NCBI GenBank assembly: GCA_963825575.1
Contig: CAWGUB010000024.1
Coordinates: 30,602-94,601, forward strand
Length of the DNA: 64,000 nucleotides
Source: JAFDBW01 sp963825575
GTDB lineage: Bacteria > Desulfobacterota > Desulfuromonadia > Desulfuromonadales > BM103
Direction of reading: 5' to 3'
Shown: one piece after another, positions 39,169 through 47,985 of the stretch
Numbering within the stretch: the stretch's first letter is position 1
Layout of the letters: each line of letters starts with the position of its first letter
Made by a program: the position numbers and the translations under genes
Notes under the pieces: generated by a model
What the model was told of the DNA's origin: nothing
The model's database searches: none
Seen by the model: the letters and a program-made list of their open reading frames with translations, nothing else

Positions 39169-40191
39169 TCAACCCGCACCTTGTTCCCGCTTATCCGCCA
39201 TCTCATCCGCCATTCTGACGGCCGCGATCAGGCTGGCCGGACTGGCCTTGCCGGTCCCGGCCAGATCATAGGCGGTCCCGTGATCCACCGAGGTACGGAC
39301 CACCGGCAAACCGAGGGTGACGTTCACGCCATCGTCAAAATGCAGGAGTTTGAGAGGGATCAGCCCCTGGTCGTGATACATGCAGATCACTGCGTCATAG
39401 TGCCCCTGAGCGGCAAACCAGAAAAGGGTGTCGGCGCTGTGCGGGCCACTTGCCTCGATCCCTTCGTTCCGGGCCGCCTCTATGGCCGGGACAATGAATT
39501 GTTTCTCTTCATCACCAAACAGACCGCCCTCTCCGGCATGCGGGTTGAGGGCAAGGACAGCAAGGCGTGGCTGGATAAAGCCGAACTGCTGCCGTAAACT
39601 CTCTGCAGCGATCCGGATCGTCGACAGGATACGCTCGGCAGTTAAGTTTTGCGGGACATCGCGCAGGGCACAGTGGGTTGTGACCAGACAGACCTTGAGG
39701 CGCTCGCCAGCCAGCATCATAACCACGTCATCAACCCCACAGCGCGCCGCAAGGAGTTCAGTGTGCCCGGGGAACTTGGCGCCGGCCAGCTGCAGAGCCT
39801 GCTTGTTGATCGGCGCAGTCACCATGCCGGCCGCATCGTCGGCAATGCAGCGATCGCAGGCCCAGGAGATATAGTCGGCCATGGCGCGGCCTGAGCAGGC
39901 ATTGGGCTGCCCATATCTCTGTTGTGCAGGATCGAGACAGGACCTTTCACGCAGCGGCAAGGTCCGGCCGGAAAAAACCAGTTCGCCTGAAGCCAGCGCG
40001 GTTGGCGAATCCGCCTGCCAAACCGGCTCACAACCACAGACCCGCGCCGCGCGCTGCATGATCGCCAGATCGCCGACCACAACAACGGGGCGCGACAGAC
40101 CGGCAAGGGCTCCCTGGCCAACCGCCTGGATAATAATTTCCGGGCCAACCCCGGTCGGGTCACCCATGGTGAGGAGAAGTGGTTTTTCCAT
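39169..40191 (-). CDS. pdxA: 4-hydroxythreonine-4-phosphate dehydrogenase
   Basis: NAD-dependent enzyme of the DXP-dependent pyridoxal phosphate pathway. 340 residues from the ATG at 40191. Key parts: MGDPTGVGPEIIIQA at the N-terminus, TAPINKQALQLAG and FPGHTELLA (substrate phosphate and metal region), LNPHAGEGGLFGDEE, and YHDQGLIPLKLL with HGTAYDLAGTGKA at the C-terminus. A TTG 27 bases upstream is in frame, but the promoter -10 lies just before it and the ATG gives the normal start. The surA-type genes lie further downstream; in many bacteria surA and pdxA are linked. Confidence 0.96.
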   Translation of the reverse strand: MEKPLLLTMGDPTGVGPEIIIQAVGQGALAGLSRPVVVVGDLAIMQRAARVCGCEPVWQADSPTALASGELVFSGRTLPLRERSCLDPAQQRYGQPNACSGRAMADYISWACDRCIADDAAGMVTAPINKQALQLAGAKFPGHTELLAARCGVDDVVMMLAGERLKVCLVTTHCALRDVPQNLTAERILSTIRIAAESLRQQFGFIQPRLAVLALNPHAGEGGLFGDEEKQFIVPAIEAARNEGIEASGPHSADTLFWFAAQGHYDAVICMYHDQGLIPLKLLHFDDGVNVTLGLPVVRTSVDHGTAYDLAGTGKASPASLIAAVRMADEMADKREQGAG

Positions 40192-40224
40192 AAATTCTGT
40201 TCGCTGGTTATAAGCCAAAGGAGC

Positions 40225-40254
40225 ATTATAGCTCAGTCACGAAAAAGTCCTCAA
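40225..40254 (-). promoter_or_regulatory. Sigma-70 type promoter for pdxA
   Basis: On the minus strand TTGAGG (40254-40249), an 18-bp spacer, then a perfect TATAAT (40230-40225). The predicted start is about 27 bp before the pdxA ATG. Confidence 0.7.
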
Positions 40255-40369
40255 CCTGATTTGCATATTCGGTTTTATGCTCCGGACAGTGAAAGCGGTT
40301 TTCAAACCGGACAGAAGCAGTTATACTCTGGGTTATCTCAACGTGTCATGTGTAACTGGAGTTTATTGG

Positions 40370-40729
40370 ATGAGTGATGAACTGTTTGAACGTCGCAAAG
40401 CAGAGCGACGTTACGCCCTGAATTTTCTCGATTATGAAATCCTTGGTGACTCCGGTGAGGTGGTTGGCCGCGGCCTCGCCCGCACCCTCAACGTCAGCGA
40501 GGACGGCCTGCGTCTGGAAACCGGTCTGTTCTTTGAGCCGGGCCAGCTGCTGCGCATCACCCTGGGGCTCGACAACGACCTGGTTCAGGTCACGGGCCGG
40601 GTTGTCAACTCGCAACCTGAAAGCGACGAACTCTGCAGCAGCGGCATCCTGTTTATCGAGCTTGGCGGTCAGGACCGGCATACCTATCAGAAGCATATCG
40701 AGGCCTTGAAGACCGCGCTTGGCCAATAG
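40370..40729 (+). CDS. PilZ-domain protein (probable c-di-GMP receptor)
   Basis: 119 residues, essentially one PilZ domain. The c-di-GMP binding signature is present: the RxxxR part in ERRKAERRYAL near residue 10 and the [D/N]xSxxG part in LNVSEDGLRLET near residue 43. The ATG at 40370 has TGGAG ten bases upstream; an earlier in-frame opening is unlikely. The protein could act as a stand-alone c-di-GMP adaptor. Followed by a bidirectional terminator. Confidence 0.88.
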   Translation: MSDELFERRKAERRYALNFLDYEILGDSGEVVGRGLARTLNVSEDGLRLETGLFFEPGQLLRITLGLDNDLVQVTGRVVNSQPESDELCSSGILFIELGGQDRHTYQKHIEALKTALGQ

Positions 40730-40751
40730 GGCCTGCCGGAGACAAAACGGA

Positions 40752-40779
40752 AAGCCCACCTGTTTCAGGTGGGCTTTTG
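40752..40779. terminator. Bidirectional terminator
   Basis: AAGCCCACCTG, TTT, CAGGTGGGCTTTT: a perfect 11-bp stem between the convergent PilZ and SurA-like genes. Confidence 0.92.
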
Positions 40780-40840
40780 CATCTCTTGAGCAAAACGTTT
40801 CCGGCTCCGGTCGGTGCCGGCAGCCCTTCAGCAGGGCAGA

Positions 40841-41788
40841 TCACAGGCGGATATCAATAAACGCTTTCGCCTTGAGGGCCTTGGTCCATTCCTTGATCCG
40901 GGCATCGGTCTTCTGGTCCATGATTTTCTGGTATATGTCGAATTTCACTTCGTCAAACTGCCTCAGGCCGCCGGACAACTTCTCATCAACCCGCAGCAGA
41001 TAAACAGCCCCTTGCGTTTCGACAGGGTCACTATACCCGCCAGCCGCTACATTTTCGATCGCGGCAACAAATTCAGGGTTCAGATCGCCAAAGGCAACAT
41101 TGCCCATATCGCTGCCCGTAGCACCATACGTCAGATTGTAGCTTTCAACCACCTGGTCGAAGCCTTCATTGTTCCGCAACCGCTCCAACGCTTCACGAAC
41201 AATCGCCTTGATCTTCTGTCGCTCCTGCTCCGAAGTCTTTTCCGAGAGCGGGAAGGTGAGCGCGCTGAGACGGACTTCGGGAGCCAGGCGATAATCATCC
41301 AGATGAGCGCGATAGTATTCAACAATTTCCCGTTCGGGGACATCGACCTGGCTGCGCACCTCTTCCCCGATCAGCTTGTAACGCATGATCTGCTGACTCA
41401 GATTGTCACGATAAGCCTGAAAATCCATGCCCTGGATGGTGACGGCGTCCTCAAGTTCCTCCCGTGTCAGCTGGTTCTTTTGCTGCACATCAAGCAGGGC
41501 GGTTTCTATCTCGTCTTCAGAGACACTGAGATTGAGCGCCCTGACTCTCTGCTGAATCAGAGTTTCCTCGATCAGCCGAGACAGGAGCTCCTGGCGTAGC
41601 GCCCCGAGTTGCGCCGGCGACGGCTGCTTGTCCCGCTTCGCCAGTTGTTCCTGAAGCTTCTGGTCCAACTGGTAGGTTGTGATGATATCCTTATTGACGA
41701 CTGCGGCAATCCGGCTGACAACAGCAGCTGACGCCGTATTCAAACCGATGCTGAGCAACAATAACAGGGCGACTCCGAACTGTCTCAT
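40841..41788 (-). CDS. surA: SurA-like periplasmic chaperone/peptidyl-prolyl isomerase
   Basis: 315 residues with a Sec signal (LLLLLSIGLNTASA, cleavage near residue 21). The N-terminal SurA chaperone domain starts VVSRIAAVVNKDIITTYQLD. A single parvulin domain occupies about residues 165-270. The family usually has one or two PPIase modules; here there is one. It should escort unfolded outer-membrane proteins across the periplasm. AGAGGATG precedes the start. It sits 16 bp after the lipoprotein PPIase gene, and both follow mfd closely, so they may be an operon of periplasmic folding genes behind mfd. Confidence 0.92.
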   Translation of the reverse strand: MRQFGVALLLLLSIGLNTASAAVVSRIAAVVNKDIITTYQLDQKLQEQLAKRDKQPSPAQLGALRQELLSRLIEETLIQQRVRALNLSVSEDEIETALLDVQQKNQLTREELEDAVTIQGMDFQAYRDNLSQQIMRYKLIGEEVRSQVDVPEREIVEYYRAHLDDYRLAPEVRLSALTFPLSEKTSEQERQKIKAIVREALERLRNNEGFDQVVESYNLTYGATGSDMGNVAFGDLNPEFVAAIENVAAGGYSDPVETQGAVYLLRVDEKLSGGLRQFDEVKFDIYQKIMDQKTDARIKEWTKALKAKAFIDIRL

Positions 41789-41804
41789 GTCATCCTCTTT
41801 CTTC

Positions 41805-42761
41805 TCAGTTTTTATTTTTCTTTTCTTCGAGCTGGGTCCAGTCGACGCTGATCACGGCCCGAGCCCTCATTTCCTGCAGCCAGTCAAGATAAACAACCTC
41901 TTTTTTCTGACTTTCCAGGATCGCGCGAATTTCTTCCGCGACGTCCTTTTTCTTCAGCCGGGTCGCTTTGCGTTTCTCTTCGACCAGGAAGATATGGTAC
42001 CCGTACTCGCTCTTGACCAAGTCGCTCAGACGTTTGACCGGCAGGTCAAACACGACTTCGTCAAACTCCGGGGGCATCTCTCCCCGGGCGAAAAAACCGA
42101 GGTCTCCGCCCTGCTCGGCGTCCGGCGACAAGGAATATTCTTCAGCAACCTCGGCAAAGGGTCGTCCCTGACGCAACAGGCCGAGAGCCTCCTGGCCCTT
42201 GGCTTCATCGGCCACGACAATCTGCCTGGCCCTGACCTGGGCAGGACGGTCGAACTGCTTGCGATTGGCTTCATAGTAGGCGGCAACTTCCTTGTCGGTC
42301 ACATCAACCTTGGAATAAACCGCCTCGTCAAGGAGTTTCTCCATGATCAGGCTTTCCCTGAGTTCCTCACGCCACCCCTGCAGGGTCATCCCCCGCTCCT
42401 GGAGCATCGTTTCGAAGCCGGCGCCCGTATAGTCCTGACGATATGCCTGCAGTGCCGTATCGATGTCGGCTTCCGTGATCTCGATATTGAGGCGTCGGGC
42501 TTCACCGTGAATCAGTTCACGGTCAATCAGCTGAACCAGGAAGGATCGTTGCAGTTCCTCACGCTCAATCCCTGTCAGGGGTTGGTCCTTCTGCAGACTC
42601 TTCTCGAATTCGACAAGAAAATCGTCCTTGCTGATTTCATATTGATTGATGACGATCAGCGGTGGCAGAGGCTTCTCTTCCGGCTCAGATCCACATCCGG
42701 CCAAAAACAGGAAGCCGCCAAGAAGCAGAAGAGACCATAATGTTATGCGCAAGAGTGACAT
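41805..42761 (-). CDS. Lipoprotein parvulin-type peptidyl-prolyl isomerase
   Basis: 318 residues from the ATG at 42761 (AGGTG upstream). The signal peptide ends in lipobox FLAGC, so the protein is lipid-anchored. A SurA-N-like helical domain (residues about 40-165, NQYEISKDDFLVEFEKSL) is followed by a parvulin domain (VRARQIVVADEAKGQEALGL, GGDLGFFARGEMPPEFDEVV, YGYHIFLVEEK, about 175-270). The next gene, surA, encodes a soluble relative. Such lipoprotein PPIases (PrsA-like) assist folding of exported proteins. It is separated from mfd by only 38 bp. Confidence 0.92.
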   Translation of the reverse strand: MSLLRITLWSLLLLGGFLFLAGCGSEPEEKPLPPLIVINQYEISKDDFLVEFEKSLQKDQPLTGIEREELQRSFLVQLIDRELIHGEARRLNIEITEADIDTALQAYRQDYTGAGFETMLQERGMTLQGWREELRESLIMEKLLDEAVYSKVDVTDKEVAAYYEANRKQFDRPAQVRARQIVVADEAKGQEALGLLRQGRPFAEVAEEYSLSPDAEQGGDLGFFARGEMPPEFDEVVFDLPVKRLSDLVKSEYGYHIFLVEEKRKATRLKKKDVAEEIRAILESQKKEVVYLDWLQEMRARAVISVDWTQLEEKKNKN

Positions 42762-42799
42762 GATGTTTACACCTAGAGAGTTGGAATCCGGTTGCCAAA

Positions 42800-45700
42800 C
42801 TAACATAGCCGGCAAAACCCGTGCAATTCCTTTTTGGCGGCGGCCAGCGCCTCTTCACGAGGGATGCGGCCGACCCGGACCGTCAGCCGGTAATCCGGGC
42901 TGAAGCGGTATTTTTTACTGTCCTCGAGGAGTGCCAGAATCTGTTCCGGGGCCACTTTAGTCGACGCCGGGAAACTGAAGACCAGGTTGTGCCCGTCATA
43001 TTCCACAAGTTCGACATGCAGTTGCTTCATGAGCACGCGCAGCTTCATGACCTCCATCAGCAGCTCGGCCTCTTCGGGCAATTCACCATAGCGGTCGCGC
43101 AATTCATCACCAGCCTGGTAGATCTCGACATCTTCCCGGGCTGAAGCCAGCTTGCGGTAAAGCACAAGACGCTGATTGGGGTCGGCAACATACCGCTCCG
43201 GCAGGAACGCCGAGAGACCCAGGCGAATCTCGGGATCGATCCGCTCTTCACGAGCCTGCCCCTGCAATTCCTGGACTGTCTCCTCGAGCAGATCGGTATA
43301 CATCTCGAAGCCGATTGCCGCAACCTGCCCGGCCTGCCGGGCACCGAGCAGGTCTCCGGCGCCGCGCAGCTCCAGATCGTGACGGGCGATGCGGAAGCCG
43401 GCGCCCAGTTCGGCCTGCTCCTGCAGGATCTTGAGCCGTTCCCGGGCGTCCTTGGTCAGAACACCCTCGCCCGGGATCAACAGGTAGGCGTAAGCACGCT
43501 GGTGCGAGCGCCCGACCCGGCCGCGCAACTGGTAGAGCTGGGCCAGGCCGAAACAGTCGGCCCGATTGATGATTATGGTATTCGCTGCAGGGATATCGAT
43601 ACCGTTCTCAATGATCGTCGAACACACCAGCAGGTTGGTTTCTCCTTCGATGAAACCAAGCATGACCTTTTCCAGCTCTTTTTCCGGCATCTGGCCATGA
43701 CCAACACCGATTTTCGCCTGGGGAACGAGCCGGTGCAGGAAATCGGCCATGGCATCGATCGATTGCACCCGGTTGTGAACAAAAAAAACCTGGCCACCGC
43801 GACGCAGTTCGCGCAGGATCGCATCACGGATCAGGTCATCATCAAACCGGGTGACGTAGGTTCGAATCGCCTGGCGATCAACCGGTGGTGTATCGATAAT
43901 CGACAGGTCGCGCAAACCGGCCAGACTCAGGTGCAGGGTGCGCGGTATCGGTGTCGCGGTCAGGGTCAACACGTCGACTTCGGCACGCATCTTCTTCAGT
44001 CGCTCCTTGTGAGTCACGCCGAAGCGTTGCTCCTCGTCGATCACAATCAGGCCAAGGTTTTTAAAATGCAGGTCACGCTGCAGCAGGCGGTGGGTGCCGA
44101 TCAGGATATCCACCTGCCCCTTTACGGTGCGCTCAATAATCCGCTTCTGCTCGGCCGGGGTCCGGAAACGCGACAGCATTTCAACGACAACCGGGTAATC
44201 GGCAAAACGCTGCCTGAACGTCTCGAGATGCTGCCGTGCCAGCACCGTGGTCGGGACCAAAACCGCCACCTGGCGACCGTCGAGCGCCGCCTTGAACGCG
44301 GCACGAATCGCGACCTCGGTCTTGCCGTAACCGACGTCACCGCAAATCAGGCGATCGACGGGACGCTCCGAAACCATATCCTCGATTACCGACTCAATCG
44401 CCTCCAGCTGATCGGGTGTCTCCTCGTGGGAGAAAGATGCTTCAAATTCACGGAACACCCGATCCGGGGGAGTGTAGCTGAAACCCTTCGCCATCTGCCG
44501 GCGAGCCTGGATTTGAAGAAGGTCTCGGGCCAGCTCCTCTATGGCCGCCCGCGCTTTCAGCTTGGCCTTTTCCCAGGCGCCGCCGCCCATCTTGTCCAGT
44601 CGTGGCGCACTGCCCTCCGATAGGTATTTCTGCACCTTCTCGATGCGCTCTACCGGCAGATAAAGCCGGTCATCCCCGGCATACTCAAGATGCAGAAAAT
44701 CTCCGGCGACATCACCGGTCTGCAGATGGATCAGACCAAGATAGCGACCGATGCCGTAGTCGGTGTGCACAACCAGATCATCAAGTTTCAGGTCGGCCAG
44801 CGACGATTCGAAAACCTTTTGCCGGCGACGCACCCTGCGATGGGTTCGCGGGCCGAAGATTTCATCGTCACAGATGATGGCCAGCTTTTCCTCAACCAGC
44901 CGGAAACCATTATCCAGGCTTCCGGTCGTCACAGTCAGACCCACCGGCACCTGGCGACCCGGCACTAGCTCCGGCACCCAATTCACCGGCAACTCACTTG
45001 GCCCGAGCAGGTCAAGCAGACGCTCGGCCTGGCCACGTTGATGACAAACCACGAGAATCCGCCATTCTTCGCTCAACCAGCCCTGCAGACGCTGGACCAG
45101 GGGTGCGAGACTGCCGTCATGTTCTGCGTGGTCCGGCCGCAAATCGGTATTCCCTGTCACCGGCACGCGGTAAACCGGGGAATCATCTTCGAGCTGGTAA
45201 ACCTGCAGAGAGACCAGATCGATGCGCGGGCCCCTGCCCAGATAATCTTCCAGTTCCCGGTTGGCGAGATAAAAATCCTCGGCCAAAGCAAAAGGTTCGC
45301 CGCTTCGATCCGCCCGCTCTGCTCCGGAACGGATGGCGTCGCTGAACTCGTCAGCGGCCGCGGTAATCGCCGGCGGATCCAGCAGCAGCCAGGTAAAACG
45401 GTCCAGATAGGCGAAGAAGATATCCAGTTGCTGATAATTGAGCGGCAAAAGGTTTTCCCGGCCGGGGGCCAGCAACCCTTCACGGACTTCCTCGAGGATC
45501 AACTCGCGCTGGCGGCGTGGGATTTCCAGATCGTCACAGCGTTCCTTGAACCGCCGGGTGAAGGTCTCAAGGTGCGTTCCGGCAAGGATCATTTCCCGGG
45601 CCGGCACCAGGCCAAGCCTGACCATGTGGCTCTCCATAGAGCGCTGAGTGACAGGATCGAATCCGCGGATTTCTTCCAGTTCGTCGCCAAAGAACGCCAG

Positions 45701-46288
45701 TCGCACCGGCTGCTCAAGCATCGGCGGGAAAAGGTCAACCAGGTCACCACGCACAGCGTAACAGCCACGGTCCTCGACCAGGGAAACCCGCTGGTAACCG
45801 AGAGCGGTCAACCCCTTGAGAAGATCGTCGCGGGCAATCTCCTGGCCGACTTCAAGCTGTAGGGCCAGGGCTTCGAGAGCACAGCGCGGCAGGACTTTTT
45901 GTTGCAACGCCTTGACCGTGGTTACAACGGCTTTGCCGCGACCGGCTGCGAGGGCGGCAAGGGTGGAGAGTCTTGTTGCTTCGATTTCAGGGTGGGGACT
46001 CAGCGGTGCATAAGGTTCGGTTTCCCAGTGGGGAAAGAAGAGAATGTCGGCTGTAATCCCGTGATAAAAAGCCAGGGCCCGGTGGAAGCGCTGGGCCGTC
46101 GCCTGATCGGGCGCCACAACCAGAAGGGTTGAACCGGAATTCTCCCGCGCCAGCAGCCCGGCGCTGAACCAGGCATCGCTGCTGCCGTTCAGTCCGAGGA
46201 TTTCTGTACGACCGGAACCCGTTGAAAAGGGCTCGAGCAGGCCGGACAGGGTAGAATGTTGAATACGTGGTTCTGTTGTTTCGGACAT
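42800..46288 (-). CDS. mfd: Transcription-repair coupling factor
   Basis: DNA translocase that removes stalled RNA polymerase and recruits UvrA. 1162 residues, full length. The N-terminal UvrB-like module (about 1-330) precedes the CarD-like RNA polymerase interaction domain (about 480-550, LDDLVVHTDYGIGRYLGL). The RecG-like helicase motor has Walker A CGDVGYGKTEVAIRAAF near residue 645, DEEQRFGVTHKERLK, and motif VI around QLRGRVGRSHQRAYAYLL. The TRCF C-terminal domain follows (about 1010-1120). The start at 46288 has no strong ribosome-binding site. Together with uvrA it suggests a repair-oriented neighbourhood. Confidence 0.98.
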   Translation of the reverse strand: MSETTEPRIQHSTLSGLLEPFSTGSGRTEILGLNGSSDAWFSAGLLARENSGSTLLVVAPDQATAQRFHRALAFYHGITADILFFPHWETEPYAPLSPHPEIEATRLSTLAALAAGRGKAVVTTVKALQQKVLPRCALEALALQLEVGQEIARDDLLKGLTALGYQRVSLVEDRGCYAVRGDLVDLFPPMLEQPVRLAFFGDELEEIRGFDPVTQRSMESHMVRLGLVPAREMILAGTHLETFTRRFKERCDDLEIPRRQRELILEEVREGLLAPGRENLLPLNYQQLDIFFAYLDRFTWLLLDPPAITAAADEFSDAIRSGAERADRSGEPFALAEDFYLANRELEDYLGRGPRIDLVSLQVYQLEDDSPVYRVPVTGNTDLRPDHAEHDGSLAPLVQRLQGWLSEEWRILVVCHQRGQAERLLDLLGPSELPVNWVPELVPGRQVPVGLTVTTGSLDNGFRLVEEKLAIICDDEIFGPRTHRRVRRRQKVFESSLADLKLDDLVVHTDYGIGRYLGLIHLQTGDVAGDFLHLEYAGDDRLYLPVERIEKVQKYLSEGSAPRLDKMGGGAWEKAKLKARAAIEELARDLLQIQARRQMAKGFSYTPPDRVFREFEASFSHEETPDQLEAIESVIEDMVSERPVDRLICGDVGYGKTEVAIRAAFKAALDGRQVAVLVPTTVLARQHLETFRQRFADYPVVVEMLSRFRTPAEQKRIIERTVKGQVDILIGTHRLLQRDLHFKNLGLIVIDEEQRFGVTHKERLKKMRAEVDVLTLTATPIPRTLHLSLAGLRDLSIIDTPPVDRQAIRTYVTRFDDDLIRDAILRELRRGGQVFFVHNRVQSIDAMADFLHRLVPQAKIGVGHGQMPEKELEKVMLGFIEGETNLLVCSTIIENGIDIPAANTIIINRADCFGLAQLYQLRGRVGRSHQRAYAYLLIPGEGVLTKDARERLKILQEQAELGAGFRIARHDLELRGAGDLLGARQAGQVAAIGFEMYTDLLEETVQELQGQAREERIDPEIRLGLSAFLPERYVADPNQRLVLYRKLASAREDVEIYQAGDELRDRYGELPEEAELLMEVMKLRVLMKQLHVELVEYDGHNLVFSFPASTKVAPEQILALLEDSKKYRFSPDYRLTVRVGRIPREEALAAAKKELHGFCRLC

Positions 46289-46385
46289 GCAGAGATCCGC
46301 TTATCGCCCTGGTTCTGCGGTCAGGGTAGCCGTTTTGTTTTTGATTATGGAACGGCTGATGTCAACCGGAGGGCCTGCCGGAAGA

Positions 46386-47300
46386 TCAGTCGCGCGGGAC
46401 GGCCAGCATGCGATCAAGGGCGACCTTGGCCGGAATCCGGACATCTTCGGGCACCGTCACCTGCGGACTCATGGTCTGCAGGGACTGCAGAACATCTTCG
46501 AGAGAAGTCAACTTCATGTTCGGGCAGATCAGCCGGGTGGTGGGCAGGATGAACTCCTTGTCAGGATTGTCCTTGCGCAGACGATAGAGAATGCCCGCTT
46601 CCGTGCCGACGATGAACCGCTGCGCCGGGTTTTCATTGGCAAAGGTGTACATACCACTGGTCGAGCAGATATGGTCGGCCATGGCCAGGACTTCCGGAGG
46701 ACACTCCGGGTGGGCCATGAACAAGGCATCGGGATAATCGGCCTGGACGTCTTTGACGTCATCGACGGTAAAGCGCTCATGGGTCGGACAGTAGCCATCC
46801 CAGAAATAACAGGTCTTGTCGACCTGCGCAGCAATGTAACGCCCCAAGTTGCGGTCGGGGGCCAGAATCACCTCGGGCTCATCAAGTGAGGCGACCACCT
46901 TGACTGCGTTGGCGCTGGTACAGCAGATGTCGCTCTCGGCTTTGACGGCGGCACTGGAATTGACGTAAGTCACCACCGGCACGCCGGGATAGCGGCTTTT
47001 CATCTCCCGTAAACCATCCGCGGTGATCATATCGGCCATCGGGCAGCCGGCATCCAGGCGGGGCAGCAGAACAGTTTTGTCCGGTGCAAGAATAGCAGCA
47101 CTTTCGGCCATGAAGTGCACGCCGCAGAAAATAATCACCGACTTTCCGGTTCGCGCCGCCTCCAGCGACAGCGCGAGGGAGTCCCCGGTGATATGGGCCA
47201 TGGCCTGGACCTCGTCACGCTGGTAATTATGGGCCAGGATCAGGGCATCACGCTCTTCTGCCAGCCGGTGAATTTCACTGATGATCTCGTTCTGATTCAT
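46386..47300 (-). CDS. nadA: Quinolinate synthase A
   Basis: Iron-sulfur enzyme that condenses iminoaspartate with dihydroxyacetone phosphate in NAD synthesis. 304 residues. The three 4Fe-4S cysteines are in DAGCPMAD (about residue 85), HPECPPEV (about 172) and LICPNMK (about 261). Other fingerprints are LAHNYQRDEVQ, YVNSSAAVKAESD, TSAN, FWDGYCPTHE and TEAGILYRL. AAAGGG lies eleven bases before the ATG. nadB and nadC are not in the window. An RNA-like inverted-repeat element lies 65 bp upstream. Confidence 0.97.
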   Translation of the reverse strand: MNQNEIISEIHRLAEERDALILAHNYQRDEVQAMAHITGDSLALSLEAARTGKSVIIFCGVHFMAESAAILAPDKTVLLPRLDAGCPMADMITADGLREMKSRYPGVPVVTYVNSSAAVKAESDICCTSANAVKVVASLDEPEVILAPDRNLGRYIAAQVDKTCYFWDGYCPTHERFTVDDVKDVQADYPDALFMAHPECPPEVLAMADHICSTSGMYTFANENPAQRFIVGTEAGILYRLRKDNPDKEFILPTTRLICPNMKLTSLEDVLQSLQTMSPQVTVPEDVRIPAKVALDRMLAVPRD

Positions 47301-47364
47301 GATACAACCCTTTTCCAGGAGCCGGGCCGTCTATCCGATCGAAGCAATTAAAATGGCTGTTTGA

Positions 47365-47472
47365 GAACCGGTTTCTGTCCGTCTGCAGGCTCATGGCCAT
47401 CGCGATGGTATCCGGGAGGATATGGGCCAAACTGTTGAATTTGCAGACGGCTCATGGGCAGACGGTCGGTTC
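47365..47472. repeat. Structured intergenic element with mutually exclusive stems
   Basis: Outer arms GAACCG (47365) and CGGTTC (47467). Next inside, CCGTCTGC (47379-47386) can pair with either of two identical GCAGACGG copies (47443-47450 and 47458-47465). GGCTCAT (47388-47394) pairs with ATGGGCC (47422-47428) around hairpins CCATCGCGATGG and ATCC-GGGA-GGAT. GGCTCATGG is also repeated at 47449-47457. Both strands could fold. It lies between divergent nadA and tatA. Similar in spirit to a riboswitch, but no known class is recognised. Confidence 0.55.
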
Positions 47473-47619
47473 ACAGCCTGAAAGATTGCCGTATACTAGA
47501 GTAAAAACCCTGATATGTCAAACGCTTATACCCTAAGCGAGCAGTCTTGACAGGACCCGTTTTTGCCGGTATTCTCAGCACACTTTAAAGTCTTTTAACT
47601 CTATCCAGGGTGATCTCCT

Positions 47620-47985
47620 ATGTTTGGTATCGGCTTTCCTGAACTGCTCCTGATTATGGCGATCGCCCTGATCGTACTCGGCCCGAAACGCCTGCCTGAT
47701 CTGGCCCGGGCTCTTGGCCGCGGCTTTTCGGAATTCAAGCGCGCCACCGAAGAACTGAAGCAAACCTTTGAAGCAGAAACCCGCAGCAACGATTTCAGGC
47801 GCCCGGATGATGCCCCGACCAAACTGACACCACCTGGTGCCATGCAGGAGGTCTATCCGGAAGAGGCCAATCCTGTCGAAACAGAGCCTGTTGCCGAGAG
47901 CGCTCTTGCGAGCGGAGACAGCAACGCAGATCCAACTGCTGAAACTGGAACCACGACCAAAACCGAGGGCACCCCGAATGAGTGA
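47620..47985 (+). CDS. tatA: Twin-arginine translocase subunit TatA/TatB
   Basis: 121 residues with one short N-terminal membrane helix (FGIGFPELLLIMAIALIVLG), the hinge PKRLPD and an amphipathic helix (LARALGRGFSEFKRATEELK), followed by a long acidic low-complexity tail. The FPELL start and the length with a long tail are between TatA and TatB; in genomes with one such gene it serves both roles. It forms the protein-conducting element for folded proteins with RR signals, including the MsrB encoded at 2184. tatC overlaps its end by 8 bp. Confidence 0.92.
   Translation: MFGIGFPELLLIMAIALIVLGPKRLPDLARALGRGFSEFKRATEELKQTFEAETRSNDFRRPDDAPTKLTPPGAMQEVYPEEANPVETEPVAESALASGDSNADPTAETGTTTKTEGTPNE

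Noticed and set aside
47301..47480. Known NAD+ riboswitch or c-di-GMP riboswitch before nadA or tatA
   Set aside because: The pairing is suggestive, but none of the conserved core nucleotides of those classes could be recognised.
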